Numbered from the stretch's first letter, positions 30,074 to 41,724 are shown. The stretch: 64,000 nucleotides of DNA from Symsagittifera roscoffensis (GCF_963678635.1 NW_026970982.1:1-64000), one strand, 5' to 3'. Numbers and translations are program-made. The notes: generated by a model not told the origin, from the letters alone.

Positions 30074-32048
30074 TCATAGCCTTTTGCCTTGAGCGTCTCT
30101 CTCACAATTTTTGACTTGAGCATAATCCCTATCGGCAATCCTCGGGTCTTCTTCAAGATTGTTTTCTTTTGAGGCTCTTCTGGTAATTCGGGGGTGATCT
30201 TCTATCAGTTTGCCTGACTTGTCTAGCCATCTCGTGAGTGGAAGACTGCCATACGTTTCTTTGTCCATGAAGAAGAAGCCATCCTTAATTTCGGGCCTGT
30301 CCGCCTCCCTCTGTTCCTTTCTCTCGTAGAACTCCGTCTTCTTACTCATGCTATCGGCATTCTGATGTTTGTCCCTTGTTCTATGCTCAATTATCATGTT
30401 GTACCGATCCAAGCGAACTATCCATCTGCCAATGTAGCTCTGGTCCATCGAGTACGTCTTCAGCCAGCTGAGTGCCATGTTGTCGACCCGCAGCTTAAAT
30501 GGCTCACTGCCTAAGTATGCTCTGTATTTCGCGACAAAAGTAACCACCGCGAACATCTCTGCTTTCGACGCCCCGTACTTCATTTCTGTATCACTCAAGA
30601 CTTTGCTCCCGTACGCTATTGGTCTTAAGACTGACTTCCCGTTCCATTCTTTTTCTTGATGAAGAATTCCAGAAATCGCGACTACCGACGCGTCCGTATC
30701 CAACACAAACATCCCTTTTTCCTTTGGCATCACTAATACCGGTGCCTCGCACAACTCTTTTTTTATTCTCTGGAATGATTCTTCTGCTGCGTTGTTCCAT
30801 GTGAACTTTTTGCCTTTGTGTCTCATTAATTGTTGCATTGGGTATACCTTGTCTGCATAGCCCTTGATGAATTCCATGTAGTAGTTCGCAAAACCCAGGA
30901 AGCTCATCAATTGGTGCTCCTTTTTTGGCGATTTCCAAGTTAGAACTGCTTCTACTGCATCGTGATCCGGTCTGATGCCATGCCTGTCCACCATCCTGCA
31001 AAAGTATTTTATCGAATCCTTGAGTATCTCGCACTTTAATGGTTTACACTTCAGCCCCGACCTCTTCATACATGCAAACACCTCGTCCAATCGATCGATG
31101 TGGTCTTCTAGTGTGGGCGTCTCTATTACTACGTCATCCACGTAGCACATTACCAGATTGCCGTACTCTTTGTCACACCTATCAGCGCATGTGCCATCAA
31201 CCGTTGAAATGTGGCTGTGGCATTGCAAAGACCAAACGGCATCCGTTTCCATTGAAACAGCCCCAACTCGCAAGCGAACCCTGTTTTGTCCCTGTCTTGC
31301 TTCCTCAGCGGGACCTGCCAGAATGCCGAACCTAAATCAAGAGGTTTAAAAAATTTTTTGCGTCACCTAACTTCGAGAGGCTCTCGTCAATCCTAGGTAT
31401 GGGATAGGCATCCTTCAACGTGACGGAGTTCAGATACCGAAAGTCACAGCAAAACCTCAATTGGTCGCCTTTCTTTTTGGCCATCACTAATCCACACGCT
31501 CACGATGACTTGGATGGTTCTATCATGTCATACTCTAGTAATGTCTCTATTTCTTTCCTACATGCCTCTGATTTGTGTGGGGTCATGCGCCTCGCCCCCT
31601 CCCTGTGTGGTACCGCATTTTCTTCAAGTTCTATTCCATGCTGAACAAAATTACAACATCCGATGTCTGCCTTATGTCTCGAAAAAACTTCCTCGTTCCG
31701 CTCTAGTACGTCCTTGATGGCTTCGATCTGTTCGTTCGTCAACTTGCCCCTTAAATGTTCGATCTCAAGCAGGACCCGTTTATCTCTCTGCATTTCATCT
31801 AGTGTGGGCCGTTCCGGAAAATTCGAACAGCTCGATAGCCCATTGTCTGTCTCTGACTTAAGTGATTTCACAAGACCTGATGAACCTTTTATTTTCTTCA
31901 ATCGTCTCAAGATACAAATTTTGTCCCTATGATTGGGACAATCAACAACTTCATTTTGTTTTGAGTTTTCAGTCATTTCATATCGAGTCTTAACGGGTAA
32001 AGCATATCCCAGCTTCCTCCCCCTCGTGTATCGTGATGGGTATATCAA
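30074..32048 (-). CDS. Gypsy reverse transcriptase and RNase H
   Basis: The N-terminal RT part shows GARRMTPHKSEACRKEIE and LLEYDMIEPS. The palm follows with VMCYVDDVVIETPTLEDH, then LKCKPLKCEIL and FLGFANYYMEFIKGYAD. The RNase H part has FVLDTDASVVAISGILHQ, LSDTEMKYGASKAEMFAVV and KHQNADSMSK. All are in the order and style of Ty3/Gypsy. The tail of this segment is acidic and leads into the integrase linker. Confidence 0.85.
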
Positions 32049-33392
32049 GAGTATTCAACAAGACACTGACGCAGAGACCGCTCTTGGTTATCGAGAAGGA
32101 TCTTCCTAAAACAGCAGCCCTTTGACTATTAGGATTTGAGACTATGCATACTTGCTTGTTGTCCCTAAGTTCATTGTAATTTTTCATTCGCAAGCTTACG
32201 ATTGCCGCTTCGTTCGCCTTCAGCCTCACCCTCCTACTCAAGAATAACGGTGCTTTATTTTCATTCGCTTTTATTAAATTTACCGGTTTAATTGCGTACC
32301 TCCTATCCGGGTTCCTTATCCTGAACATCGCATTGCTTAAATCAATTGTTACGTCGAAGTTCCTGATGAAGTCTCTGCCTAAAATGAACTGGTCAGACTC
32401 ATCTAGGTTTTCTACCACAAGAAAGCTCATCCACAGATTGCGTTCCCCCAGATTTAAGGCTATTATTGGTGTTCTGCCTAGCACCCGCAGCGCCCCTTTG
32501 TTAGCAGCTGACAACCGTAATCTCGAGTTTATCAAGTCGAAGCCCATCTTTGTTGAAGCCCATTCGTTCCCATTCTTGGTATTACACTCAAGACCGCTCC
32601 AGTATCGAGTAACCTACGCAACTGAGTCTTCTTGCCACTTATGTCAAGCACATGTGCTGATACGTCTGCCTCAGTCCCGATGTGCATTGCATCTTCCTCC
32701 AGCATGGCACAGTGTCCAATCGATCTCACTTTTAGTTCTTCTTTGCCCACGTAGATCTGCCCCACTAGATCTTCATCACATGTTATCATTGTTTTCGTGT
32801 AGATGTTTATCCCATCTATATTCAACATCACCTCATGCGGACCATAAGCTTCTGTATATCTGTTGTCCACACGGACCGAATTGCTGCCACCTCTCGTGAG
32901 TAGCGCCCTCAAGGCTCTAGAAGTCGTCTGTGGGCTTATCGCACTCAAGTAATCTGCGTATACGTCGATGTGCATTATTGTCTGGTCGCTGGGTTCGCTT
33001 AAGTTCCTTGTCACCTCATGGCCACCTACAGTGATTATCGACATTATCCTGGCTCCGATTTTCGTTATGCCGAATGGTTTTCCCGTCACCATTTTCAGAG
33101 TGTTGCAATTTCCAATCTTTGTCGACCCTGCTACAGCTTCTAGCACTGGCACCGAGCAACTTAACGTCTCATTCAATCTCTGTCTGTCGATCTCTTGCTT
33201 CAATCGCTGCTCAATTTCCTTCGTTGCTAGGTCTTGTTTCACCTTGTTAATCGCCTCTGACGCCGCTTTCTCATAATTTATCTCTAGGGCGTTCCTGGCC
33301 GTGGCCTCTATCGCACTATTCACTTGCGTTACAGCCTTCACTGTCTTCGTTGGCAGTTCCGTACTCGGTGCTCCCAAGTTTTTTTGTTTCAA
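31990..33392 (-). CDS. Gypsy aspartic protease region
   Basis: A long region between Gag and RT. LRRLLDTGAVLSVIPR near 32600 is a retropepsin active site, and DQFILGRDFIRNFDVTID near 32370-32420 is the usual second conserved block. Upstream of the active site lies a 250-residue segment with helix and strand character that is not obviously part of a standard retropepsin. The region ends where RT begins. Confidence 0.75.
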
Positions 33393-34491
33393 ACTCGGTT
33401 TGTCTATTTCTCTGATTCTGCACCGCCGCTAATGCCAATTTATGTTTGCGGTGACTCTGGTTCTTGACTGTCTCCCAAAACAAAGGACAGTCCATCCTGA
33501 AGTGCCCCTCCTGATTGCAGAAGAAGCATCTTGCATCTATTTTGATGATTAAGCCACTATAGTACTCGTGTTCTTCCATCTGGCTCATATCTTCCTCATC
33601 TGGTGCATATCCCAGACTCTTCATGCCCTGCTTGTACGTTGTGATGATCAGCTGACCCGCAGTTCGCGCATGATCTACGTTTGTCCATGTCATCTCTAGG
33701 CTTGTACCATGACGACCTTTGTGGTTGGCTCCCCCTTGCATGTTCCTGTTCTCCGAATATGTGTATTTCTTGGGCTTCATTAGCATGTACTCCCTTGACT
33801 TCTGTCTCATCTCCTCTGGAGTCGGTGCATTGTCTTTCAACCATGTATAGTACGTTGCTAACATTGTTCTCAAGTCATCACTTTTTACCCCATCAATGAA
33901 CTTTGAGGCGATGCTAAAGTTTCTTCTGTTCGTTGACTCTTCAGGATCACTTCTTCGTCTCAAGCTCTCGAGATCATCTAGGAACCGATCAATCGATTCA
34001 TCGTCCCTTTGCCTTCTCTTTTCAAATCGCATCATTGCTTGATGACCCTTCATCCCTGACCCGAATCGATTCAACAATATCTCGAAGATTTTATCCGCAG
34101 TGTCGCGTTCCTCTTCCTTCTTCGCAACCACGCACTTCAACGCCGTGCCTTCTAAGTTGCTGAGTATCGCTGTGCATGCTTGTCTCTCATCGTTCAAGTT
34201 GTCTTGTTCCAAGTGTAATCTCATGACTTCTACCCAAGTATCAATGTATCCATCTGAATCATCCTTGAATTCTTTCGGTTTTTTGAAAGTTTTCCTGGAT
34301 TTGTTACCTCCTCTGTCACTCGAGTCGGTGTTCCTCGTGGCGAAGGCTTCTAGTGTCCTGTTCATCTTTTCCCAGGTGCTTGCCCACGTCATGGCATCCG
34401 GTCCCACGTTATTGTGAGTCGTGGAATTCCCTGGACCATTAGTCGTATTTGCCGTATTGCCGTTTGTTCCGTTGTGATTCCACGAAGTCAA
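33316..34491 (-). CDS. Gypsy Gag, capsid and nucleocapsid part
   Basis: A 391-residue segment. PKEFKDDSDGYIDTWVEVMR starts a typical Gypsy capsid domain, which continues through TAILSNLEGTALKCV, IFEILLNRFGSG and ESIDRFLDDLESLRRRSD. A CCHC zinc knuckle, CFFCNQEGHFRMDC, follows near residues 325-340, then a basic tail. The segment looks whole. Confidence 0.85.
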   Translation of the reverse strand: MTSWNHNGTNGNTANTTNGPGNSTTHNNVGPDAMTWASTWEKMNRTLEAFATRNTDSSDRGGNKSRKTFKKPKEFKDDSDGYIDTWVEVMRLHLEQDNLNDERQACTAILSNLEGTALKCVVAKKEEERDTADKIFEILLNRFGSGMKGHQAMMRFEKRRQRDDESIDRFLDDLESLRRRSDPEESTNRRNFSIASKFIDGVKSDDLRTMLATYYTWLKDNAPTPEEMRQKSREYMLMKPKKYTYSENRNMQGGANHKGRHGTSLEMTWTNVDHARTAGQLIITTYKQGMKSLGYAPDEEDMSQMEEHEYYSGLIIKIDARCFFCNQEGHFRMDCPLFWETVKNQSHRKHKLALAAVQNQRNRQTEFETKKLGSTEYGTANEDSEGCNASE

Positions 34492-35485
34492 CTCTGTTAC
34501 CTTGCGTTCGATCCGCTGCCGGCCTGTCTTGTGACGTAGAGTTTCTCAAGATGGCGTCTAGTTTTGCCTGTATTGCACATGAACTCTCAGCCTGGTCCCT
34601 ACTCATTGTGTCCAATCTCGTTTCCAGACTCCCCAACTGGCTGTTCACTGCATCATACCGTTGCTTCATCTCAAGCATGTCTTTTTTGATGTTCTTGGCT
34701 CGCTCTCCATCAGTGGCATCTACTTTGTCTGACATCTGCTGAAGCTTTTCCGCTGTCGCTTTTGCCAGATTGAAATAGTTGTCCAGGTACTCGTGTTTGT
34801 TGTATCTTAATTCTTTCTTTATCACCTCTCTGTCCTCCTCGCTGGGCTTTAGTCTCTTGTCGATCTGATCTAGCTTCGCCATCAGATCGCTCAGATCTAG
34901 AGAAGTTGTTGTTTTATGGTTAGCTGTTGCTCTGCTATTGGCTGCTGCTCCCTGTTTAACTTGGTCTTCGTTTTGGTTGGTCACTGTCGTTTTCGTGGAA
35001 ACTGTTCCAAATGTTTTGCTTTTCTCAGTTTTCGGTTCCTCCGTCACTATGTCTCTTGATTTCATCCCGACCATCATTGCCAACTTTTCAGTAAATGACG
35101 TTTTTACTCGAGACTCGTCCTTTACTGTTTCTGGCGTGTTGCCTGTTGTGTCCTCCACAGTGTCTATCGGCGAGAACTCCATCGACTTTTGATTTGGTTC
35201 CTCTGCATTCGGCATCGGTGTCGACTCCGTCGTCTTCTTCTCCACCTCATCCTTATTCTGGTCTGGTGTTTCTAGGTCAATCTCGTTGGCGGGTTCCGCG
35301 TGTTTCCCTTCCGCGCCTTCTTTTGTCTTGTTCTCTGTATTACTCCTTGTGTTGACCATGCTAACTGAAAAGTTCTTCTTTGTTGTTCTTGGGCCAACCG
35401 ATGTCATTTTACCTAGCGACGAGTTATATTTTGTCTTTGATTCGGTGACTCTTTTTTCAGCTACTGTTACCCTGCTCCGTCTCAT
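34439..35485 (-). CDS. Gypsy Gag N-terminal region, charged coiled coil
   Basis: A 348-residue segment from an ATG at 35485. SMVNTRSNTEN near residue 42 recalls the start of many Gypsy Gag proteins. The first 190 residues are low-complexity Glu/Lys/Thr; residues about 195-320 form a helical coiled coil (DLMAKLDQIDKRLKPSEE, LETRLDTMSRDQAESS). It lies just upstream of the capsid part and overlaps it by about 50 bases. Confidence 0.7.
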   Translation of the reverse strand: MRRSRVTVAEKRVTESKTKYNSSLGKMTSVGPRTTKKNFSVSMVNTRSNTENKTKEGAEGKHAEPANEIDLETPDQNKDEVEKKTTESTPMPNAEEPNQKSMEFSPIDTVEDTTGNTPETVKDESRVKTSFTEKLAMMVGMKSRDIVTEEPKTEKSKTFGTVSTKTTVTNQNEDQVKQGAAANSRATANHKTTTSLDLSDLMAKLDQIDKRLKPSEEDREVIKKELRYNKHEYLDNYFNLAKATAEKLQQMSDKVDATDGERAKNIKKDMLEMKQRYDAVNSQLGSLETRLDTMSRDQAESSCAIQAKLDAILRNSTSQDRPAADRTQGNRVDFVESQRNKRQYGKYD

Positions 35486-35735
35486 GATTTTTATTTACAA
35501 TTAATTCTATTTACAATAATGCAATTCACAAAATCCTATTCTAAGAATAAAAAAAATTTTAATAAAAAGAAAAACTACTTTCCTATTCCTTATAAGATTT
35601 ATTAAAATTATACTAATTTGTGATCCCAACAGTATCCGATCTATCGCGATTTAACGTTCCGACTAGTCCTATTGCTTTTGATTCATTTATTTTGACCTGT
35701 CTTAAAACCCTTTAGTACCGTCACACCACTTCTTC

Positions 35736-36215
35736 GTGCTGTCCCAAGCTTTCTCTCTACTGTCCCAAGACTATTCGGTGCTGTCCCAGTACTTCTTGTT
35801 AGTGTCCCAAGACTACTGTCCCATCACTAGTGTCTCAAGACTACTGTCCCAAGACTATTGTCCCAAGGCTAGTGTCCCAAGACTAGTGTCCCAAGACTAC
35901 AGTCCCAAGACTACTGTCCCAAGACTACTGTCTGTCCCAAGACTACTGTCCCAAGACTAGTGTCCCAAGACTACTGTCCCAAGACTAGTGTCCCAAGACT
36001 ACTGTCCCAAGACTAGTGTCCCAAGACTACTGTCCCAAGACTAGTGTCCCAAGACTACTGTCCCAAGACCACTGTCCCAAGACCACTGTCCCAAGACCAC
36101 TGTCCCAAGACCACTGTCCCAAGACTACTGTCCCAAGACTACTGTCCCAAGACCACTGTCCCAAGACCACTGTCCCAAGACTACTGTCCCAAGACTGTCC
36201 CAAGACTGCACCGTC
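35736..36215. repeat. 14-bp minisatellite in the Gypsy leader
   Basis: About 30 head-to-tail copies of TGTCCCAAGACTAC and close variants (TAG or CAC in place of TAC). The array is most regular from 35820 to 36200. Open frames across it are only translations of the repeat. Confidence 0.9.
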
Positions 36216-37154
36216 CCAACACTTCTTCGGTACTGTCTCAAGACTTGTCACCAAGTGTCTGGATCGTAGGATTTCTTTCTCTTCTCTGTCGGGACTCTTG
36301 AACCACTGTACCGTGTACCACCACTTGAGCTCTAGTAAAATATTTTCCCAAAAACATCTTAATGGCTAATAGCTTCAAATACTGACCCCCCTGTATTTAT
36401 CTCCCTTTCGTTGTTTCAGGCAATTTGAATTCCAACTTCTTCGCAGGTATTTTGTGATCCCCTGTTCGTTCAAATACCAATAACAAATTCTCACCAAAAC
36501 GTAAAAATTTAAACAGGAAAAATTATAAAAACAGAGAAATGAACCCACCTAAAATTCAAAGCTGACAGATGTCAACCTTTTTCTGAAAAAAAACGTCTGG
36601 TACCAGATTGCCACGCGTTTTCCTCCCCCCTGCTAACGATCTTATGGGGTATCACAAAAACTGTCTATGTCCGTGCACCCCTACTGATTCGACCAGGGTA
36701 CCTACCTCAATTCGATGTTAAATTTGGATATCCGCTTCTTATAACCGACGCGTGTAAGAATCTAATGTAACTAAATCGACGATGTCGATCAATTAGTTAC
36801 TCGAATGTTTCCCCCCTTTTTACACTTTACAACCACCAACCTCTAACCTAATCAGCCCCCCGTCTAACCTCTCCCCTCTTTAGCCCCCCTCTTAAGCCGA
36901 AAGTTCCCTTAAGCGCCGGGTGCTAAACCTCTCGAGAGAAAACCGTAGACCTGTTTCCAGGCCTGCTTGAGTAAAAACTTCCTCAAAACAATGGGGTTTC
37001 CGCTTATCCAATTTTACACTTATTTCCTATAATGTAATGTGGATTTTAACGATACCCGTTTGTCCAACTTGAGAACACACCTGTGGGTCCTCCTCTTGTT
37101 GTACCGGTCCCGTGCTGGTTGTCCCTTTGACGTGCACTGCACCTGACACCAGCG

Positions 37155-37352
37155 CCACCTTCCCACTTGGCTGGTCACCTCTTCCAGTCAAGTCTCCTGG
37201 CGGTTCAGCTCAACCCTTGTGAACCACTTTCCCACTCGGCTAGTCACCTCTTCCAATCAAGTCTCCTAGTGGTTCAGTTCAATCCTTGTGAACCACTTTC
37301 CCACTCGGCTGGTCACCTCTTCCAGTCAAATCTCCTAGTTGTCCAGCTAAGG
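37155..37352. repeat. Three copies of a 69-bp repeat in the Gypsy leader
   Basis: The unit begins TCCCACTCGGCTGGTCACCT and ends in CCTTGTGAACCACTT. Copies start at 37161, 37230 and 37299, exactly 69 bases apart, with few differences; the last is partial. Confidence 0.85.
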
Positions 37353-37855
37353 AGCAAGCTATCTGAAAACCCTTAACAACGCCCCCCACTTGGGCACCTT
37401 ATTGAGGTTGCTGGATTAGATTAGATTGCTAGGTTGATCGAAACGATCGGTCTTATAAAACAGTATGGGTATACTATTTAAATAATATAAAGGTTTGATC
37501 CAACTAATCTGGTGTCAAAGTCACTGTCATTTTTGTTTTATGGTTTTTTTGTTCCTTTTTCTATTCTTTTTTTCTGTTTTTGTTTCGCTTTTTTGTCTTT
37601 TTGCTTGTGTTTTTGTCCCCCTTTACTAAGCTTCCCCCTTTATTGGTTAGCTAAGCCTCGTTCGGAGAGCGTACCTGGAAGTTTTCTCAAGTTTTCTGAA
37701 AAAGCTATCACGGTACAACCGAAGGGTTTACATGTTGCCGCTGAACCGTACCACCGGTACTCTAGAATGGGCATGTAGCCCGGGGCTGTGTCAAGTGGGT
37801 TCGACTTCGTAGTCATGATGTCGTAAAAACACCCAGGAGCGCCATAAAAACACTA

Positions 37856-38174
37856 TGTAACAGTCGCCTACTTCGGTCACATATGAGGCTTAAGAAAAAT
37901 ATACCCTATAACCATTGGCTCAAGAGTCAGGGACACTATCTCTTGTGTTTTTCTACCTCAAAACGGTCGGAGCCAGTTCGGTTCACTTGCGACATGAGAC
38001 TAGATCCCGTTACAGCTTAAAGGCCACTACCAAAAAACCCCCCACTCTAGAAAATAAGAACGACGCCATACTTAGGTCTCAAAAGACCCAAAATACACGA
38101 ACGCCGTTAAAAACAGGGTCGGAACAATCCGTTAAGTTACTTTTTATTGGACAGTGGAACCTTGATCTATTTCA
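37856..38174 (-). repeat. LTR of the giant Gypsy element (its 5-prime LTR)
   Basis: 319 bp, a direct copy of 16968-17284 with the same TG and CA ends. Flanking bases on both outer sides do not show a clear 4-6 bp target-site duplication. Confidence 0.85.
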
Positions 38175-39190
38175 GATGGATCAACCTAAAACTCGCCTTA
38201 TCTCAACATACTTATCACAAAATACACTCGGGAAACTTAAAGTAGGTACTTACATAGCAGCACACTTGAGAATCACAGTAATTGAGCTAATTAGTAACTC
38301 TAGCATAAATATAACTGAATATAACTCGAGAAGTTTTCTATCAATGAATTCCAATCGAAGGAAATGAGTTTTAACTTGAGAATACAGTTTTGGGTCTGAA
38401 CCATTGGGAGTTTTCAGTTGTCTACCTTTCCACTGAAGGTTCACTCTGGTTCAGCTGATCTTCTTTCGTAAACACTCTGTCTCCTATATCAAGATAGGAC
38501 AACTCTACTCTCGTGTTTTTATTATAATCTCGGAAATTGCGAATAGCAATTTCCCGCTGTTTTTTCTGTCACTTTCCCGCTATGGCGATTTGGTCGTTCT
38601 GCTTTTCTTTCTGATGTTTTCAGTTGTCGCGAGAAAACTGAGCATGACAGGCTCAATTCGAATTTTTAAAAAATTAAACTTCATCCCAAAACTAAGTATT
38701 TCGTATTCCTCAATTTCAAACTTCTAGATATGACCGACTGGCACAATTGACTTGTACGAATTCGAACGGAGAAAGGAAAAAAACATTTGAAATGAACACG
38801 AGAGGCAATGCCTAATGGTCATAAAAACTTGACTTGACTTGACTTGATAACTCGTAAATAGACGACAAACAATCCGAAAACAAATGTCAAAGCAAATTGT
38901 TGTTTTTTGAGAGTTCGTTTAAAATGTAAATTCAAACAAACGTTTTCGCACATTTTTCTGCATTTTCAGTTTTTAAAAATCTGCACCGGAAATCATAGAA
39001 AGTCTCATACACGATTTTTTTCTAAAACTTTTTGACCAATCAAATTTAACAACTGTAATTACATGAAAAATTACGCAATCATTAATAACATTTTCCTGTA
39101 AATTTCTGAGGTTTTTTAGTTTTTTGTTCTTTCATGGTTATAAAATTTCGATTTGGGAAAAATTTTGATTCTGACATGTCAGTTTTTTTA
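38175..39190. other. Flank of the giant element with small retroelement remnants
   Basis: Minus-strand reading of about 38430-38570 gives VELSYLDIGDRVFTKEDQ, which resembles the tail of an LTR-element integrase; this is a weak fossil call. At 38790-38850, GAGGCAATGCCTAATGGTCA is followed by a CTTGA microsatellite (ACTTGACTTGACTTGA), a form seen at LINE 3-prime ends. It could be the tail of the LINE interrupted at 16967. The rest is AT-rich with nothing recognisable. Confidence 0.35.
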
Positions 39191-41500
39191 CTATAATTTA
39201 AGTGTTGATTCCCGGCTCCTGAACTCATCGCGTGTGTTGATCCTCGGCCTCTCCCTCCGAAAATGCAAAGCCTCTAAAATGAGTAGCTTATGAGAGTTGG
39301 CTGATTGGTCAATTATCTCTGACTTCAGCTCGGCAGTACCGCCTACCTCCCTACTACATTCTAACAAATGTTGCCCTACTCGAGAGTCCCCTTTGCGGTG
39401 TTCATCGACCCTCGTGGCTAAATGTTGGACTGTCTAGCCGACAAAGGTGGAGTTACATCCACTACATGTAAGCTTATACACCGTTTTGGATCTCAGATCA
39501 CGAGCAAAGAAAGTTTCGAGGGATGGCAAGCATGTTTTTCTTTTTCTTGTTGTAAAAATTATTTGTGCCCCAGATATTTGCCGAACCTTTGCAGCTAACA
39601 GTTGAGATGGATTGCCTCGATAATGCATTGTTAAAGGGAGTGAGTCTTTTAACCATTTATCATTTCTCGGTTCAGATGCCTTCACCTCTAAACTTTTTCC
39701 TTACCTCAATGATCTTGTTAAGAGTTTCAAACACTACCCTGTCCGACCAATTTTTCAAATATTGATTTTCAATCCATTATTTCCAATCTTTTTTCCAATG
39801 CCTGGTCAAAATTTTCCCATGTTGAGGTACTTCTGAAAACCCTATGAGCCGTCCCGGCAATTACGTTTTTTTTGTACTGCAAAGCTGCGCAACCTCTGAA
39901 ATTTAGAATGGTGCCGGTATCAATGGGTTTTTGGTACCACCCACATTTGACTTTTTTCCTGAGTCCACGTTGACATTGAAATCCAAAAAGTCCAAATTAC
40001 TGTTACTATCAAGTTCTTCTATGGTGAACTGCAAGTTTGGATGCAACTTATTGGCAGCCTCGAGAACTATCCCAGGATCGCCCTTGACAGTTCTAACATA
40101 TGTCATCCACATATCTTCAAAAAATTCTAGCACCATTCTCAGTCCGATTTGCTTCCTGTTGTTTTTTGCAAGTAATGCAATACCATATTGTTTCAGCGAT
40201 GTCTACGTATTCGGATTCCAATCATTTACCACACCCTAAGTGAAACCAAGTCAAACGAGCTTCACTTTCTACCCCTTTAATCCGATAAGTCTTCTTTTTC
40301 TGACATCAAGGGCAGACCTCATTGTTACTTTCATTTAGCACAGTCAATTTTGGTACTTCTTTCTTTAATACAGGTTCGTAACCTTTAAACCATAATTTGG
40401 CCAATGTTACTGCAAGGGAGGCGCCCATTGCTAAACCGTCTTTTTGTACAAACCGCAAACCATTGCATTTAAAATGTACCTTACTCACTGCCGAAGTCAG
40501 TAGTTTTTTTCCTAGTCTTGCGAGATGTTTTCGGAGGCTTTACTTGCTCATATAATCTCTTCAGGGCTAATTCAGTTTTCTCCAAGATCTCTCTGGCCAT
40601 TTGAGTGTTCGTTTCTATGTTTGCCCCCTCAATTTCATCAAAGTTCTTTACTAATGTTTTATTTAGGTTGTCATATGAGTTACCAGGTTAGGAAGGGACG
40701 GGACGAAATGGTGTGCCTTGTTTATGTACTTTTGCTAAAACATACAGCCTAGCCGGCTGCGCCTCCGTTGATCTCAACCTAGTATACAGCGCTTCGCTAA
40801 TCTCGTCTTTTTTTTCATGGCGAGTAATTCTTTGTTTATGTCTTTTTCAATTTTTTTGATCACGCTGTCTGTCAGATTCTCCCTCCCACTAATTGTTCTG
40901 CCTGTAATAAACCTTTCAGTTTCTTCTCATATGTCTCCTTTTTCGTTACACAAAAACGCACTCCCTTATCAAACGGCACTGCCAGAAGACCGTTGTCCTT
41001 CAAACACTTTCTGGCTTTTCAACACCTTTGTCTGAGTGGGTCTGTTTCTCATTTTTAGCATATCTCTTTGCAGCTGCTTCAATCTCACATAATTTTTCTC
41101 CGGGTATTCTATTTAAATTCAGTTCAGACAAAAAACTATGAATATCCTCAAGGAAGTGAATTTCATTGAATTTGTCTCGTACCGGATGTTTTGCTCCAAA
41201 ACTTAAGACTTCCTGCACCCAAAGCGGCAAAATCACATCATCTAAAACTCTAACTGACCTTTCATGCAAGTTTTTTAATGGTCTATCCTGTCTTTCCGAA
41301 AGCTTTTCAAGCTTTTTCTTGTGTCGGCTTATCAGGTTATTGACAATACACCTTGCTTGAAGGTTCAGATAGAATGTTACCGAAGGCAACCACTTCTCAT
41401 TTATACCCTTTCTCACTACCTGCCTTGCTTTTGCTAGGTTACCCGATGCCTTAGCTCTATCCGCATTTGCGTGGCTTTTCTCAGGTTGATAGCTGTGCAC
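39191..41500 (-). mobile_element. Penelope-like retroelement, decayed
   Basis: Minus-strand pieces appear in Penelope order. 41000-41500 is an N-terminal helical domain (NLQARCIVNNLISRHKKKLEK). 40306-40488 holds an RT segment with GLRFVQKDGLAMGASLAV, and 39903-40136 holds RT sequence with NKLHPNLQFTIEELDSNSNL and LDFLDFNV. 39191-39685 encodes a GIY-YIG nuclease (KTVYKLTCSGCNSTFVG, then HLATRVDEHRKGD and INTRDEFRSRESTLKL). RT followed by GIY-YIG defines canonical Penelope elements. Several stops and frame changes interrupt it, so it is inactive. A 37-bp duplication (GATAGCTGTGCACCGCTTGA) lies at its 5-prime edge, 41486-41545. Confidence 0.75.
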
Positions 41501-41724
41501 CGCTTGATCTCATAAGTTTCAGTTGATAGCTGTGCACCGCTTGATCCAAAAAAAACACCATTCTCAGGCACGCGAAACCGTTAAAAGTCTGGTATAATGT
41601 CGTTATCGAGACATTTTCTCAGAAACTTAATTCTCAGGAAACTGCTATTAATTTTTTTAAAATATTTTAAATAGTCTAACACAAGTTTCCAAAGTTTTTT
41701 TTCTATTCAGGACCAATCTAAGGA

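Larger units (their letters stand above)
35486..37855 (-). other. Untranslated leader of the giant Gypsy element
   Basis: About 2.4 kb between the 5-prime LTR and gag, without a credible ORF. It holds two separate tandem arrays (35736-36215 and 37155-37352), a C-rich stretch near 36820-36900 and a T-rich stretch near 37540-37640. A primer-binding site is not obvious; TGGCGCTCC occurs on the coding strand about a dozen bases past the LTR and is only a weak candidate. Confidence 0.6.
16968..38174 (-). mobile_element. Giant Gypsy/Ty3-type LTR retroelement with a 3-prime accessory gene block
   Basis: About 21.2 kb, minus strand, bounded by direct repeats that start TG and end CA. In its own direction it has: 5-prime LTR (37856-38174), a 2.4-kb repeat-rich leader, gag with zinc knuckle, aspartic protease, RT with YVDD, RNase H, HHCC zinc finger and integrase core, then about 9 kb of further coding sequence including SGNH-hydrolase-like proteins, and the 3-prime LTR. 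It is visibly more GC-rich than its surroundings. The LTRs differ at about 13-14 of 317 positions, so insertion is fairly recent. Reading frames are interrupted in places, on the order of ten breaks, some of which may be family-typical frame changes. No target-site duplication is evident. Confidence 0.85.

Noticed and set aside
17338-35504. Many plus-strand ORFs of 60-290 codons
   Set aside because: They lie opposite the Gypsy genes, are Ser/Leu/Pro-rich as expected for antisense readings, and carry no domain.
35736-36369. Open frames of about 75-117 codons on both strands
   Set aside because: They only translate the 14-bp minisatellite, whose period leaves frames open by chance.
37835-37856. 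Primer-binding site next to the 5-prime LTR
   Set aside because: TGGCGCTCC lies about 12 bases from the LTR end and extends poorly into any tRNA end that I can recall; not called as a feature.
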